A DNA stretch of 64,000 bases from Mariaggregatimicrobium sp964498785 (GCA_964498785.1 CAZCJL010000007.1:54374-118373); one strand, 5' to 3'; counted from the first letter of the stretch, positions 18,430-28,958 are shown. The notes: generated from the sequence alone by a model not told the origin. A program made the numbers and translations.

Positions 18430-19911
18430 ATGAGAAGCAGTATTGACTGGATAGTCGTCGCGATATATGCTCTTGGAATGCTTGCTATTGGAATCTATTT
18501 TAAACGCCGGACGAAAACGACTGATGACTATATGTTGGGTGGCCGGAAAATGAAACCGTGGAACGTGGGGTTGTCGCTGTTCGCGACGCTTTTCAGCGCG
18601 ATCACCTATCTCGCCATGCCCGGAGAAATGATCAAGCATGGACCGATGATGTGGAGCAAAATTGCCAGCCTGCCTTTTGTTTACGCAGTCGTTGGCTGGT
18701 TTTTAATCCCGCACATTATGAAACTTCGCGTATCGAGCGCGTATGAATTACTTGAAGTCCGGCTCGGCGTAAAAATTCGTACGCTGGCGTCGATCTTTTT
18801 CCTGCTGATGCGGTTAATCTGGATGGCAGTGATTATTTACATGGTCGCGGAAAAAGTGATCATCCCGATCATGGGCTGGTCAGAAAGTACCGCAATCTGG
18901 GTAAGTATCGCTCTTGGTATTTTCACAATTGCATACACATCTCTCGGCGGATTGCGCGGCGTGGTTTTGACGGATGTTATCCAGAGTTTTGTGCTATTTG
19001 GCGGGACGATCCTGGCAATCGTTATCATAACCAATCACTTTGGCAGCATTTCAGCGATAATACCCGGAGAATGGCCTGGTTATTGGGAAGGATGGAGTTT
19101 CTTTGATCCCAATGCGCGGGTGAGTTTTTTAACGATGGTGATCACCGTGTTTGGCATGTATGTTTGTACAGCAGGCTCGGATCAGATGTCAATCCAAAGG
19201 TATTTATCTACTCGTGATGCTAAGGCTGCAAGAAAAGCATTTCTTACTTCACTCATTGCGAACGGAATTGTTTACATCATGTTAGCTGTATTGGGAATCG
19301 CGCTGATGGCATATTATCAATCGCATCCGGAATTGATCATGACCGGAAAATCATTGACAGCAGCAGCGGATACCCTGCTGCCGCAATTCATCGTCACTGG
19401 GTTTCCTGTCGGCATATCCGGCCTCGTCTTTTCGGGACTGCTCGCAGCGGCGATGTCCAGTCTTTCGTCGGGCATTAACTCTTCGAGCATGGTAGTGATC
19501 AACGATTTCATGTTGCGTTTCAGGAAACAGGAATTATCCCAGGAGAAGCAGGTGATGTGGGCGAGAATCATTTCAGTTATTATCGGGCTGGTTATTATTC
19601 TTCTTAGCCTGCTTATGGGTAATGTGAAGGGAAATTTGATTGAAATCACCTTTAAAACTGTCAATCTACTGGTCGCTCCGCTATTTGTACCATTTTTCAT
19701 GGCAATGTTTATCAGGCGGTCGGCTGAGAATGCGGTTCTGATCGGAACGATTGTTAGCGCGTTGACAGCGACGTTTATCAGTTTTTCGTATGAGCTTTTC
19801 GGTATTGTGATTTCGTTCCTCTGGATAATACCCGCTTCGTTTGCAATGGGTGTTGTTGTGAGCTATTTGTTGAGTTACGTTTTCAAAAAAGAAGTAGCTG
19901 AGAATTTTTAA
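18430..19911 (+). CDS. Sodium:solute symporter (SSS family), standard form
   Basis: A 493-residue protein with about 13 transmembrane segments. It has the family motif D-D-Y-M-L-G-G-R-K after TM1 and a S-S-L-S-S-G-I-N-S-S-S stretch matching the Na2-site region of TM8. It lacks the large hydrophilic insertions of the symporter at 4625. AAGGAG at 18411-18417 precedes the start with a slightly long spacer. Sandwiched between GH130 and an FAD oxidoreductase, it most likely imports the disaccharide or monosaccharide handled by GH130. Confidence 0.9.
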   Translation: MRSSIDWIVVAIYALGMLAIGIYFKRRTKTTDDYMLGGRKMKPWNVGLSLFATLFSAITYLAMPGEMIKHGPMMWSKIASLPFVYAVVGWFLIPHIMKLRVSSAYELLEVRLGVKIRTLASIFFLLMRLIWMAVIIYMVAEKVIIPIMGWSESTAIWVSIALGIFTIAYTSLGGLRGVVLTDVIQSFVLFGGTILAIVIITNHFGSISAIIPGEWPGYWEGWSFFDPNARVSFLTMVITVFGMYVCTAGSDQMSIQRYLSTRDAKAARKAFLTSLIANGIVYIMLAVLGIALMAYYQSHPELIMTGKSLTAAADTLLPQFIVTGFPVGISGLVFSGLLAAAMSSLSSGINSSSMVVINDFMLRFRKQELSQEKQVMWARIISVIIGLVIILLSLLMGNVKGNLIEITFKTVNLLVAPLFVPFFMAMFIRRSAENAVLIGTIVSALTATFISFSYELFGIVISFLWIIPASFAMGVVVSYLLSYVFKKEVAENF

Positions 19912-19934
19912 ACCACGAAGGACACGAAGAAAAG
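19911..19934. repeat. CCACGAAGG-type word repeat in a 26-bp intergenic gap
   Basis: AACCACGAAGGACACGAAGA starts at the stop codon of the symporter and fills the gap to the next ATG at 19938. The GAAGGA within it is the only purine-rich candidate ribosome-binding site for that gene, though it is 17 bases away. Confidence 0.55.
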
Positions 19935-19937
19935 ATT

Positions 19938-22247
19938 ATGAATTTTAGAAAAAATCTGACAAATAAACTGGACGCAGGAAAGCCGGATTCCGAAGGTCGT
20001 CAGCCGAAGCGGTTGGATTTGAAAAAATTCGAACTGGTCGTGTGCGGCGGTGGTTTGGCCGGAGTATGTGCCGCGCTTGCTGCCAGTCGTCTCGGACTGA
20101 AGACCGCGCTGATTCAGGACAGACCTGTGCCTGGCGGAAATAGCAGCAGCGAAGTTCGTGTTCCGTTAGCAGGAGCAGCCAACGGAAATCCGTGGGCACG
20201 AGAAGGGGGGATCATCGAAGAACTGACGCTTACGGAGCGATTTAATAATTTCACCAGTCGCCGCGAAAGCATGGTCAACGATGTCTGGGATCTGGTGCTT
20301 TACGACGCCTGCCGCCGGGAAGATAATCTGTCGCTCTATCTGGATACCACCATCCGCAATGTTGCGACCGATGGAAAACGAGTTGTCTCTGTCGCTGCAA
20401 GTCAATTGGCAAGCGAAAGCGAAATGGAATTTAAAGCGGACTTATTTATCGACGCGACTGGTGACGGGACCATTGCTTATCTGGCAGGTGCAGCGTATCG
20501 AATGGGGCGTGAAGGAACGGAGGAGTTCGATGAAATATGGGCGCCGGATGAACCGGATATGGGAATCATGGGAAGTACAATTTTGTTTGCGGTAAAAGAT
20601 GTGGGAAAACCCGTGCCGTTTAATCCGCCGCCGTGGGTGGAGAAATATCCCGCGGATAGCAGCATCCTGAAAACGAGATTTCACCAACGCCCACCTGGTC
20701 ATTGGTGGATTGAGGTTGGTTATCCGTTTCATACCATTTATGATAATGATAAAATCCGGGATGAATTAATGCGTCACGTTTTGGGAATATGGGATCATCT
20801 GAAAAATCAGGAAGATCATGGATTTGCAAATTATGCCCTGGACTGGATCGGTAAAATCCCGGGGAAGAGAGAAAGCAGAAGAATCATTGGCGACTATATC
20901 CTCAATGGTAATGACGTCATGCAGGGTCGGATATTTCCCGATGCTGTTGCCCATGGCGGATGGTATTTCGATCTTCATACGCCCGGCGGAATTCTGGCAA
21001 AGGATCAATTCCCGGAACCGACGTATGGCGACGCCTCATTGATCGATTTATGTGAAGTGCCGGTATATTCCATCCCGTTGCGTAGTTTATATTCCAGAGA
21101 CATCGAAAACCTGTTTTTATCGGGCCGGGATATTTCAGTAACCCACGTTGCGCTTGGAAGTACACGTCTGATGGGAACCTGTGCTGCCCTGGGACAGGCT
21201 GTGGGAACATGCGCCTGGCTCTGTAAAAAGCACGAGATTTTACCGGAGGAAGTGTTCCCGGATAAAATTAATTTATTACAACAGCAGCTTCTCAAGGATG
21301 ACCAGTATGTGCCAGGCGCTAAGAATGAAGACCAGGCTGATCTGGCGCGGACTGCGAAAGTAGCTGCGACCAGTTGTTCACCGCTGATTTTTTCCGAACC
21401 AACAACGCCGCGGCAATTAGATGTTCCGCTAGGAATTCTCATACCGGTAACAACCGATACGTTGGATAAGGTGAGTTTTTTAATGGAAGTCAGTGAAAAT
21501 ACCCATGTGACAATACACGTGCGATCCACAGAACGAACGTGCGATTTTGAAGACGAGACTGATATCGCGAGCGCGACATCGAAAGTTGCTGCCGGCGGCA
21601 AAACCTGGGTGGATTTTCATTTCGCTGTTAGAACAAAACCGGATCGCCTGTATTGGCTAGCATTCGATAGCAATCCCGAAGTCATTGTTTATGGCAGCCC
21701 GCAGTTTCCGCCGACGGGCACGGTTTCGCTTCACAAGCCATTTAAAAAATGGCACTATTTGAAGCCCTCCATCAGTTGGCACAATTTAGAGGCAGTTCAC
21801 AACCGATGGAACCTGTGTCTTAAAACCGAGCCCTTGCAATATCCTTATGAAGCAAAGAATTTACTTTCCGGAGTTACACGACCGGATTACTGGACAAATA
21901 TCTGGATTTCTGATCCTGATCAGGCATTACCACAGAGTGCTGTGTTAGAATTCGATTCTGCTATTTCATTGAATACTGTCTATCTGACGTTTGATACGAA
22001 TCTCGGATTGACGACGAATCTTCATCTGCCAACCTGGCAGGCGCCAATCGAGACTGTGCGTGATTATCGACTGTGTTATGAATTGAACGGAGAATGGAAG
22101 GACATCGGAACATTCAGGGATAATTACCTTCGCCGAAGGGTGCATCGATTTCAAAGAATAACAGCGGATAAAATTAAAATCAAAGTGTTGTCTACCTGGG
22201 GCGATCCTTCGGCTCGATTGTATGAAATGCGGGTGTATGATGAATAA
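19938..22247 (+). CDS. FAD-dependent oxidoreductase (FAD_oxidored family) with C-terminal beta-sandwich
   Basis: A Rossmann dinucleotide-binding motif lies at residues 37-42 (G-G-G-L-A-G), followed by a conserved P-G-G-N-S-S-S-E-V-R stretch typical of the FAD_oxidored (PF12831-like) proteins. The flavin domain runs to about residue 460. A second conserved segment, L-F-L-S-G-R-D-I-S-V-T-H-V-A-L-G, contains the distal FAD contact region. The last ~280 residues appear to be beta-rich and discoidin-like. There is no signal peptide. Family members are found beside glycosidase genes but mostly lack a defined reaction; oxidation of a sugar or sugar alcohol is a reasonable guess. The gene begins after only 26 bp, in line with co-transcription with the GH130 and SSS genes. 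Confidence 0.8.
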   Translation: MNFRKNLTNKLDAGKPDSEGRQPKRLDLKKFELVVCGGGLAGVCAALAASRLGLKTALIQDRPVPGGNSSSEVRVPLAGAANGNPWAREGGIIEELTLTERFNNFTSRRESMVNDVWDLVLYDACRREDNLSLYLDTTIRNVATDGKRVVSVAASQLASESEMEFKADLFIDATGDGTIAYLAGAAYRMGREGTEEFDEIWAPDEPDMGIMGSTILFAVKDVGKPVPFNPPPWVEKYPADSSILKTRFHQRPPGHWWIEVGYPFHTIYDNDKIRDELMRHVLGIWDHLKNQEDHGFANYALDWIGKIPGKRESRRIIGDYILNGNDVMQGRIFPDAVAHGGWYFDLHTPGGILAKDQFPEPTYGDASLIDLCEVPVYSIPLRSLYSRDIENLFLSGRDISVTHVALGSTRLMGTCAALGQAVGTCAWLCKKHEILPEEVFPDKINLLQQQLLKDDQYVPGAKNEDQADLARTAKVAATSCSPLIFSEPTTPRQLDVPLGILIPVTTDTLDKVSFLMEVSENTHVTIHVRSTERTCDFEDETDIASATSKVAAGGKTWVDFHFAVRTKPDRLYWLAFDSNPEVIVYGSPQFPPTGTVSLHKPFKKWHYLKPSISWHNLEAVHNRWNLCLKTEPLQYPYEAKNLLSGVTRPDYWTNIWISDPDQALPQSAVLEFDSAISLNTVYLTFDTNLGLTTNLHLPTWQAPIETVRDYRLCYELNGEWKDIGTFRDNYLRRRVHRFQRITADKIKIKVLSTWGDPSARLYEMRVYDE

Positions 22248-22306
22248 AATCAATCCGCAAAATTATTTACAGTTAGCCATCACTTTTAAAAAATAAGGAG
22301 AAAGCG

Positions 22307-23911
22307 ATGAAAGAGAAAAGTTACTGCTTTTTTGTTGTTTTGCTACTTATCCTTTCTGCAGCCACTGTTTTTGCCCGGGATAATGGCAACCACTTTCGCA
22401 CTGCATGGCAGGATGATGAGCAAAATATCACAGCCGGCTGGACAATTAGCCGACATTCTTTTGATTTTGATCAGGATGGTTTCGGAGAATTCTGTGCGTA
22501 TGATATGGCTTCGGGACAGAAATTAGGATTTATTTTTGAAGCAAGGGCGGATGATGATTATCAGGTAATGGAAGTTATCCCGATGGGAGGCGGAGCGTTA
22601 GCTGTTACCGACTGGAATCTGAACGGACTAAATGAATTAACGATTCTCGATGAGGGACTGTTACTATTTGAATCTACAGGTGTTGATAATGAAATTCCGT
22701 ATGATCCGAACGTGATTTGGGAAGGTATCCCGAAAAAAGGAGTATTTGGCGGAACGTCACAGGGCGCGCCCGCTGTATTTGATGCAGACGGAGACGGAGA
22801 ATTGGAGATTGTCTGCAATTATGCCCTGAATGCCTATCATATTCCGATGTATAATGGATACTACATTAGTATTTTTTCCTTTAACGGAGATTTTGAAAAT
22901 CCGGGCGGAAAAATCGAATTTACAGATGAGTTTCCGACTGAGTGTTCCGGTTTTGATTGGGGCGATATCGATAATGATGGATACATCGATATTGTGACCG
23001 CAGTAAATCAAAATCCGCATTTACGGGTATTCACCTGCGTGGGTAAAGATTCGTTCGCGCTGAAATGGGAGTGGAAAAAACCGGAAACAGAATTGTTCGA
23101 AATGAGCGAGACTTACACGCCGATGGTTGTCGATATCGATCAGGACGGTCAGATGGAAATTATTTACTGTGATACTCATGGTCTTGTTTATGTTATTTCC
23201 GGAGATTTATCACAGCAGATTACCACGGATAATGTTCACTATCTTGGTAGATTTCAACCTGTTGGTCCCGGCCGCAATATCGCAGATATGCGGAGCACTA
23301 ATCCTGGCGGATCATTGGGAGATCTGGATGGTGATGGCAAACCGGATCTTTACTGGTGCGATTATCATGCAGAGGCGGTCTACGATCTTGAATATGAATC
23401 CGGTTCGATTCTGGACTCCACAAGCTATAACTGGTACAGGATTTGGGAAAATACCACGGATGTTCCGTTCGGAGCAACCATGCTTTGTTTGGGAAATGAT
23501 ATGGATCAGGATAATAAGCGGGAAATCGTAATGATTCAGCGGGAAAATAATTTAGACCCGCCCGGTATTATTGTGCTGGAGAGTGAACATGAGATAGCTT
23601 CTTCTGTGGCTAAGAATTCTCCAAAATCAGAGGTAACTTTTGCACTGATTCAAAATTATCCGAATCCGTTTAATTCCTCAACAAAGATTTCTTACACGTT
23701 ATCTGGTAGCGGCTACACGCGGCTGACTATCTACAACCAATTGGGACAGGAGGTCAAGTCGCTTGTGAATGATTATCAAGCTGCGGGAAATTATAATTGT
23801 TTTTGGGACGGAACGGATAACCGGGGCAATATAGTTCCCAGTAATCTTTACGTGTATTTATTACAATCGGGTGATATGAAAATGAGCCGTAAAATGATTT
23901 ATCTTAAATAA
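22307..23911 (+). CDS. Secreted FG-GAP/VCBS beta-propeller protein with T9SS sorting domain
   Basis: A signal peptide (ending near V-F-A-R) is followed by repeated acidic D-x-D-x-D-G-type loops (for example D-Q-D-G, D-A-D-G-D-G-E, D-I-D-N-D-G, D-L-D-G-D-G-K), the Ca-binding blades of FG-GAP/VCBS propellers. The C-terminal ~85 residues form a T9SS sorting domain starting at Q-N-Y-P-N-P-F-N and ending K-M-I-Y-L-K. AAGGAG at 22294-22299 sets the start. The protein has the same length (534 aa) and plan as the product of 25345, so they are paralogues flanking an esterase. Likely roles are surface adhesion or polymer binding; no catalytic motif is visible. Confidence 0.85.
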   Translation: MKEKSYCFFVVLLLILSAATVFARDNGNHFRTAWQDDEQNITAGWTISRHSFDFDQDGFGEFCAYDMASGQKLGFIFEARADDDYQVMEVIPMGGGALAVTDWNLNGLNELTILDEGLLLFESTGVDNEIPYDPNVIWEGIPKKGVFGGTSQGAPAVFDADGDGELEIVCNYALNAYHIPMYNGYYISIFSFNGDFENPGGKIEFTDEFPTECSGFDWGDIDNDGYIDIVTAVNQNPHLRVFTCVGKDSFALKWEWKKPETELFEMSETYTPMVVDIDQDGQMEIIYCDTHGLVYVISGDLSQQITTDNVHYLGRFQPVGPGRNIADMRSTNPGGSLGDLDGDGKPDLYWCDYHAEAVYDLEYESGSILDSTSYNWYRIWENTTDVPFGATMLCLGNDMDQDNKREIVMIQRENNLDPPGIIVLESEHEIASSVAKNSPKSEVTFALIQNYPNPFNSSTKISYTLSGSGYTRLTIYNQLGQEVKSLVNDYQAAGNYNCFWDGTDNRGNIVPSNLYVYLLQSGDMKMSRKMIYLK

Positions 23912-23968
23912 TTTATCAAACCTAAAAGATTCAATAGATTTTAGATTTTTATAATCGGAGGCATTGTT

Positions 23969-25207
23969 ATGAAATCTCGATTTTTCGATTTGTACTTACA
24001 TTTATCGATTATTTTTATTATCCTATTATTTTGTAACTCATTTATCTTGCTAACTAATGTGAATGCACAGGATTCAACGAGCGTTATGGAGAACAAAGAC
24101 TCATATTTATGCGTGGGGCATTTTCAAACAGAGGAACATGCAAAAGCCCAGCTTAAACGGTTTGCGGAGAGTTACAATACGCTGGCTGAATGGAAAGAGC
24201 GTGCTAATATAATTCGTGACGGGATTTTGCGCGGTACAGGACTCCTGGATTCCCCTGAAAAATGTTCGATGAATCCCATAATACATAGCAAACGGGAACT
24301 AAATGGTTATACGGTCGAGAATGTGGCATTTGAAAGCCTGCCCGGATTTTTTGTGACCGGAAATCTCTATCAGCCTGTTGGGCATAAAGCCCCGTTTGCA
24401 GCCGTGCTTTGTCCGCATGGTCATTGGGATGATCCCGGCGAAGTGGGAAGATTCCGACCGGACATGCAATATCGTTGTGCGACGTTAGCCCGAATGGGCG
24501 CGATCGTATTTGCGTACGATATGATCGGTTGGGGTCCCGAGGGCACGCAATGTTCGCACAATCATCCGAAAGCTGTTGCTTTGCAAACCTGGAACAGCAT
24601 CCGCGCTCTCGATTATTTGCTCACACTGACGGCTGTTGATCCGCAGCGGATTGGCGTCACCGGAGCGTCCGGAGGCGGCACACAAACATTTTTATTGACA
24701 GCGCTGGATGACCGCGTTGCAGTTTCCGTTCCGGCAGTAATGGTATCTGCCCATTTCTTTGGCGGCTGTGTGTGCGAAAGCGGAATGCCGATACATCGGA
24801 GTGCAACGCATGAAACGAACAATGTGGAAATTGCCGCGCTTGCCGCTCCGCGCCCGATGCTGCTTATTTCCGATGGTGACGATTGGACGAAAAATGTGCC
24901 GGAGGTGGAGTTTCCGTATATTCAAAACATATATCGATTATATGGAGTAGAAAATAACGCAGAGAATGTGCATCTGCCGGAAGAGAAACACGATTACGGA
25001 ATTTCTAAACGAATTGGCGCTTACAAATTTTTAGCAAAACACCTGGGATTATCGTTACAACAAGTAATTAAAGCAGACGGCTCAATCGATGAAAGTCCGG
25101 TTGTCATTTTGCCGGAAGAAAAGCTGCGGGTTTTTGACGCCGAGCATCCGAGACCATCGCATGCTGTGAAAGGCGATCGTGCAGTTGAAGCATTATTATT
25201 CAGATGA
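23969..25207 (+). CDS. Exported alpha/beta hydrolase (acetyl-xylan-esterase-like), single domain
   Basis: A long signal peptide or N-terminal anchor (~1-34) precedes one alpha/beta-hydrolase domain. The nucleophile is S234 in G-A-S-G-G-G-T-Q, the likely acid is in I-S-D-G-D-D-W near residue 305 and the His in E-K-H-D-Y-G near 340. The oxyanion region reads C-P-H-G-H. It is related to the two tandem esterases upstream but has only the catalytic half. GGAGG upstream gives a strong ribosome-binding site. Located between two FG-GAP proteins, it probably removes acyl groups from the same polymer. Confidence 0.82.
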   Translation: MKSRFFDLYLHLSIIFIILLFCNSFILLTNVNAQDSTSVMENKDSYLCVGHFQTEEHAKAQLKRFAESYNTLAEWKERANIIRDGILRGTGLLDSPEKCSMNPIIHSKRELNGYTVENVAFESLPGFFVTGNLYQPVGHKAPFAAVLCPHGHWDDPGEVGRFRPDMQYRCATLARMGAIVFAYDMIGWGPEGTQCSHNHPKAVALQTWNSIRALDYLLTLTAVDPQRIGVTGASGGGTQTFLLTALDDRVAVSVPAVMVSAHFFGGCVCESGMPIHRSATHETNNVEIAALAAPRPMLLISDGDDWTKNVPEVEFPYIQNIYRLYGVENNAENVHLPEEKHDYGISKRIGAYKFLAKHLGLSLQQVIKADGSIDESPVVILPEEKLRVFDAEHPRPSHAVKGDRAVEALLFR

Positions 25208-25344
25208 TATTATTATCTTCGAACGATGCTTCAATCATTTCGGATATAATTCTTGATGATGTTTCGGTTTGTATAAAGTTAATTTTGAAAGAAAATTGTT
25301 GTTCATAATTTTTATAATACCGAAAGATAAGAAAGGAATTAACC

Positions 25345-26949
25345 ATGAAAGTAAAAAAGTATCAAGCTTTAGCGCATGTTGCTTTTGTTATTTTCTTTAT
25401 AACGCAACTGTGTATTGCTCAAAGTGATAATGGCAATCATTTTGAACTTACGTGGTCTGCTGATTTTAACACATTTTCCGGGAATCAGGGAAAAGGACTT
25501 GTCGCATTCGCAGGAACAGATATTGACCAAAATGGAATGAAAGAGTTTTTTGTTTTTGACAAGGTTCAGGGTTTTGTCGCCTGGGATGCAATAATGTGTT
25601 TTGAAGCTGTTGGCGACAATGATTTCCAAAAGAGATGGGAACAAAGATATTCACAAGATTCTGATGATGAAGGCCACGGTATCGCTGTTGCTGATCTTGA
25701 TGATGATGGATTTCAGGAATTATATGTCTGCGCTGAAGACAAAATATTCATTTATGAATGGGATGGTACAACATTCGAGTCAGGAGGCGGGCTACCGCAG
25801 GAACCAACGTTAATTTTCGATCCGATTTTAGATGGCGAAGGTAAAGCGCGTATCCGCCAGTTAAGAATCGCTAATCTGGATGATGACCCGGAGCTTGAAT
25901 TGTTTATGGGATATTGGGGCGAACAAGACATGTACTGTGCAATTGCCTCTCTGCCTGGCAAGGATTTTTCCAACCCCGATTGGAAAGATGAGTATATGGA
26001 TCCATTCCCCCCCTGGCGATTGGGGGGTATGGAAATTGGCGATTTCGATGGTGACGGTAAAATGGAGATATTTACATGCAATTTTCAGGATGCGCCGGTA
26101 ACAAGACTTTATGAAAGCAATGGCGCGGACATGTATGATATTAAATTTACAACGACCTCAGAGAACCTGACACTCAATCCGGCTTTTGATGATGCTTTTG
26201 CAAATCCGGTTTTTCACGATTTCGACGGTGATGGAAATTCAGAACTGGTAATCACAGACATACATGGGAAAGTATTTGTTATCACGAAAGAGGCTTCTAA
26301 TAATTTTGAAGATTTTGGGCCGGATGCCTGGACTTTTTTATTTTCCGTGCCAGATGTACAATCACATGGATTTGTCCGCAGTGGCTTTGTTGGCGATTTG
26401 GATCAGGATGGAAAAGCGGATATCTATTATAACGATTTTACGGCCAGCGCGGTGCTTGATTTGGAATATCAGAGCGGGCCGGTAACAGACCCGAATAGCT
26501 GGATTGGATATAAAATTTATGCGGGTCATCGGTTGGTATATGGTCACATCCACCCTGGTGGCGATTTAGATGGCGATGGCAGAGGTGAAATTGTAATCGC
26601 TGGTAATGGAGACCCCAATGCTAACCTGCAAATTATCGAAAATATAGACGCGACAAAAGTTGAGCAGGTAAAACTAGAAGCTCCGATCACTTTCAAGTTA
26701 AATCAGAACTACCCAAATCCGTTCAATCCGGTTACCGAGATAACATACGAACTTGCAGAAGCAGGATACACAAAACTCGAAGTATTCTCAATTTTAGGGC
26801 AGCACATTGTTACATTAGTGGACAGCTATCAATCCATGGGAACACACAAGATTCGTTTTGATGCCGAATCATTATCTGCTGGAATATATTTTTATCATCT
26901 TACATCGGGTGAATTTATGGATCAGAACAAAATGATCCTGATTAAATAA
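25345..26949 (+). CDS. Secreted FG-GAP/VCBS beta-propeller protein with T9SS sorting domain, paralogue
   Basis: A signal peptide ends near C-I-A-Q. At least six D-x-D-x-D-G blades follow (D-L-D-D-D-G, D-F-D-G-D-G-K, D-F-D-G-D-G-N, D-L-D-Q-D-G-K, D-L-D-G-D-G-R). The C-terminal T9SS domain begins at Q-N-Y-P-N-P-F-N-P and ends K-M-I-L-I-K. It matches the product of 22307 in length and domain order but is clearly diverged. A surface-exposed binding or scaffold role is likely. The 137-bp upstream gap has no recognisable repeat. Confidence 0.85.
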   Translation: MKVKKYQALAHVAFVIFFITQLCIAQSDNGNHFELTWSADFNTFSGNQGKGLVAFAGTDIDQNGMKEFFVFDKVQGFVAWDAIMCFEAVGDNDFQKRWEQRYSQDSDDEGHGIAVADLDDDGFQELYVCAEDKIFIYEWDGTTFESGGGLPQEPTLIFDPILDGEGKARIRQLRIANLDDDPELELFMGYWGEQDMYCAIASLPGKDFSNPDWKDEYMDPFPPWRLGGMEIGDFDGDGKMEIFTCNFQDAPVTRLYESNGADMYDIKFTTTSENLTLNPAFDDAFANPVFHDFDGDGNSELVITDIHGKVFVITKEASNNFEDFGPDAWTFLFSVPDVQSHGFVRSGFVGDLDQDGKADIYYNDFTASAVLDLEYQSGPVTDPNSWIGYKIYAGHRLVYGHIHPGGDLDGDGRGEIVIAGNGDPNANLQIIENIDATKVEQVKLEAPITFKLNQNYPNPFNPVTEITYELAEAGYTKLEVFSILGQHIVTLVDSYQSMGTHKIRFDAESLSAGIYFYHLTSGEFMDQNKMILIK

Positions 26950-26988
26950 TTCGTAACTTTATTTTTGTGAAAGTGAATGGAGGGTATT

Positions 26989-28833
26989 ATGAACACAGCA
27001 ATTGCTAAAAAAAAATATTTTGTAATTTGCTTTATCCTCGTTTTTGCGTTAATCTTTGCTATTACATCAAGTGCGCAGGTCTCGTTTATTCATAATTATG
27101 AAATCGCCACAGAGTTTCCGAATTACGCTAATACGGCAGCCTGGGGTGATATTGATAATGACGGTGACCTTGATGTTTATGTGGTCATCGGCGCAAAGGT
27201 GGGGCACGATTTAATGTTGAATGATCTGGAAGAAAGTGGCGCTTTTACCCGGGCAGATACGTCAATGGCACATCGCGCCAAAACAGCCGGCCCCCGAAGC
27301 GCATTGCTCGCGGATATTGATAATGATGGCGATCTTGATATCCTGACTGTGGGCCAGGATGATCAAATTTGGCTAATTTTAAATAAGTTGGCTGAAACAG
27401 ATTCGTTATGGTTTGAGGATGTGAGTGAAGCCACTGGCATTGCGCATTTGGAGGAAGCTTACTATTTTGCTTCAATGGCAGACTATGACAATAATGGCAA
27501 ATTGGATATACTCGTTACAGGTTTAGCAAAAGATGGCTGGTACCCAACCCTGCTTTTCAGGAACACAACGCAGGAGGGCGGACCTGTGTCTTTCGAAGAA
27601 ACTGCTGATGAGGCAGGGGTTTTATCTTTATTAGGGATGAATATCATGGCTGGAATCTGGGCTGATTATGATGATGATGGAGATCAGGACTTATTTGTCG
27701 CTCCAGGCGATGATTACCCGGTATTTCTGTATCGCAATGAAGGGGATGGAACATTCACAGATGTTACTATTGAAGCCGGATTCGGTGATTCCTTTGGTAA
27801 TTGCCGGGCTGCTATTTGGGGCGATTATGATAACGACGGCGACCTGGATATTTTTATTGGGCGACGGACTTATGATGAAACACCGGATATGGATATTTGC
27901 CAATTTTTTCGTAACGACGGCGATGTTTTTACAGAAATCGAGTCTGCCAGAATCCAGGGAAAAGTTATTTATGGCGTTGCGGCAGGCGATTATGATAACG
28001 ATGGTGATCTTGATTTACATTTACTGGATTCGCAATCAGTCGATCTAATGCTGCGGAATGATGGAGACTTTGCATTTACCGACGTTACCGCTGAAGTCAA
28101 TCTAGTCAAAGCGGCAAGTCCTGGTGGATGGGGCGAAATGGATATCGGTGATCGAGGCGGTCAAACCTGGGCCGATTGGGACGCAGATGGTGATTTAGAC
28201 CTTATGCTGCCTGGTGAAAGTGGCAAAATACCGTATATGATGCGCAACGACGGTGGAAATGCCAATAACTGGCTCGAAGTAAAATTAACAGGCGTCCAGA
28301 GTAATCGATCCGCTGTGGGCACAAGATTAACGGCAATCTCCGGAAATTTGGTGCAGGCGCGTGAAGTTTGCATGGGCACGGGCTATGTTGCCGGACCACC
28401 TGCTGACGTCCATTTCGGTTTCGGACAACGAACAGTTATTGATAGCCTCATTATCAAATGGCCTGCCGGAACCGTGGATGTGTTAACCGATGTAAATGTG
28501 AATCAGATTCTGACAATTGAAGAGGGAAGCGCGATTTCCGATGTTGAAACGGCGTCAACGGAAATTCCTGCCGAATTTATGTTGTCGCAAAATTATCCAA
28601 ATCCGTTCAATCCGAGGACCACGATTCAGTATGAATTGGTAGAGCCGGGAAAGGTACGACTGGATGTATACTCAACTTTAGGACAACGCGTCATGACGCT
28701 TGTTGAGGCGCATCAATCTTCGGGAACGCATACGGTTTCGGTGAATGCCAATCATCTTGCTGCCGGCGTATACATGTACCGTCTTAAAGTAGATGATTTT
28801 GAGATGCAGAAAAAAATGATCTTGATTAAATGA
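26989..28833 (+). CDS. Secreted VCBS propeller + UnbV/ASPIC-domain protein with T9SS sorting domain
   Basis: A signal peptide is followed by repeated D-x-D-N-D-G-D-L-D blades (CRTAC1-like). A UnbV/ASPIC module lies at ~420-510, recognisable by W-L-E-V-K-L-T-G, G-T-R-L and S-L-I-I-K-W-P-A-G. The T9SS domain then runs from Q-N-Y-P-N-P-F-N-P to K-M-I-L-I-K. An ATG at 26977 exists, but GGAGG at 26979-26983 sits five bases before ATG 26989, so the latter is preferred (614 aa). Proteins of this class are secreted, calcium-binding and common next to polymer-degradation genes; a specific ligand is unknown. Confidence 0.86.
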   Translation: MNTAIAKKKYFVICFILVFALIFAITSSAQVSFIHNYEIATEFPNYANTAAWGDIDNDGDLDVYVVIGAKVGHDLMLNDLEESGAFTRADTSMAHRAKTAGPRSALLADIDNDGDLDILTVGQDDQIWLILNKLAETDSLWFEDVSEATGIAHLEEAYYFASMADYDNNGKLDILVTGLAKDGWYPTLLFRNTTQEGGPVSFEETADEAGVLSLLGMNIMAGIWADYDDDGDQDLFVAPGDDYPVFLYRNEGDGTFTDVTIEAGFGDSFGNCRAAIWGDYDNDGDLDIFIGRRTYDETPDMDICQFFRNDGDVFTEIESARIQGKVIYGVAAGDYDNDGDLDLHLLDSQSVDLMLRNDGDFAFTDVTAEVNLVKAASPGGWGEMDIGDRGGQTWADWDADGDLDLMLPGESGKIPYMMRNDGGNANNWLEVKLTGVQSNRSAVGTRLTAISGNLVQAREVCMGTGYVAGPPADVHFGFGQRTVIDSLIIKWPAGTVDVLTDVNVNQILTIEEGSAISDVETASTEIPAEFMLSQNYPNPFNPRTTIQYELVEPGKVRLDVYSTLGQRVMTLVEAHQSSGTHTVSVNANHLAAGVYMYRLKVDDFEMQKKMILIK

Positions 28834-28958
28834 TTTTATCAAATTGTTACAACGCAAAACAATTAACGATGCACGAGTTTGTGATAATACAATTATAGGA
28901 GTAGGTAGCTGGGTGACTTAATGTCGATCCTACGCTCGCTTCAAAGATGGAGATTGAA

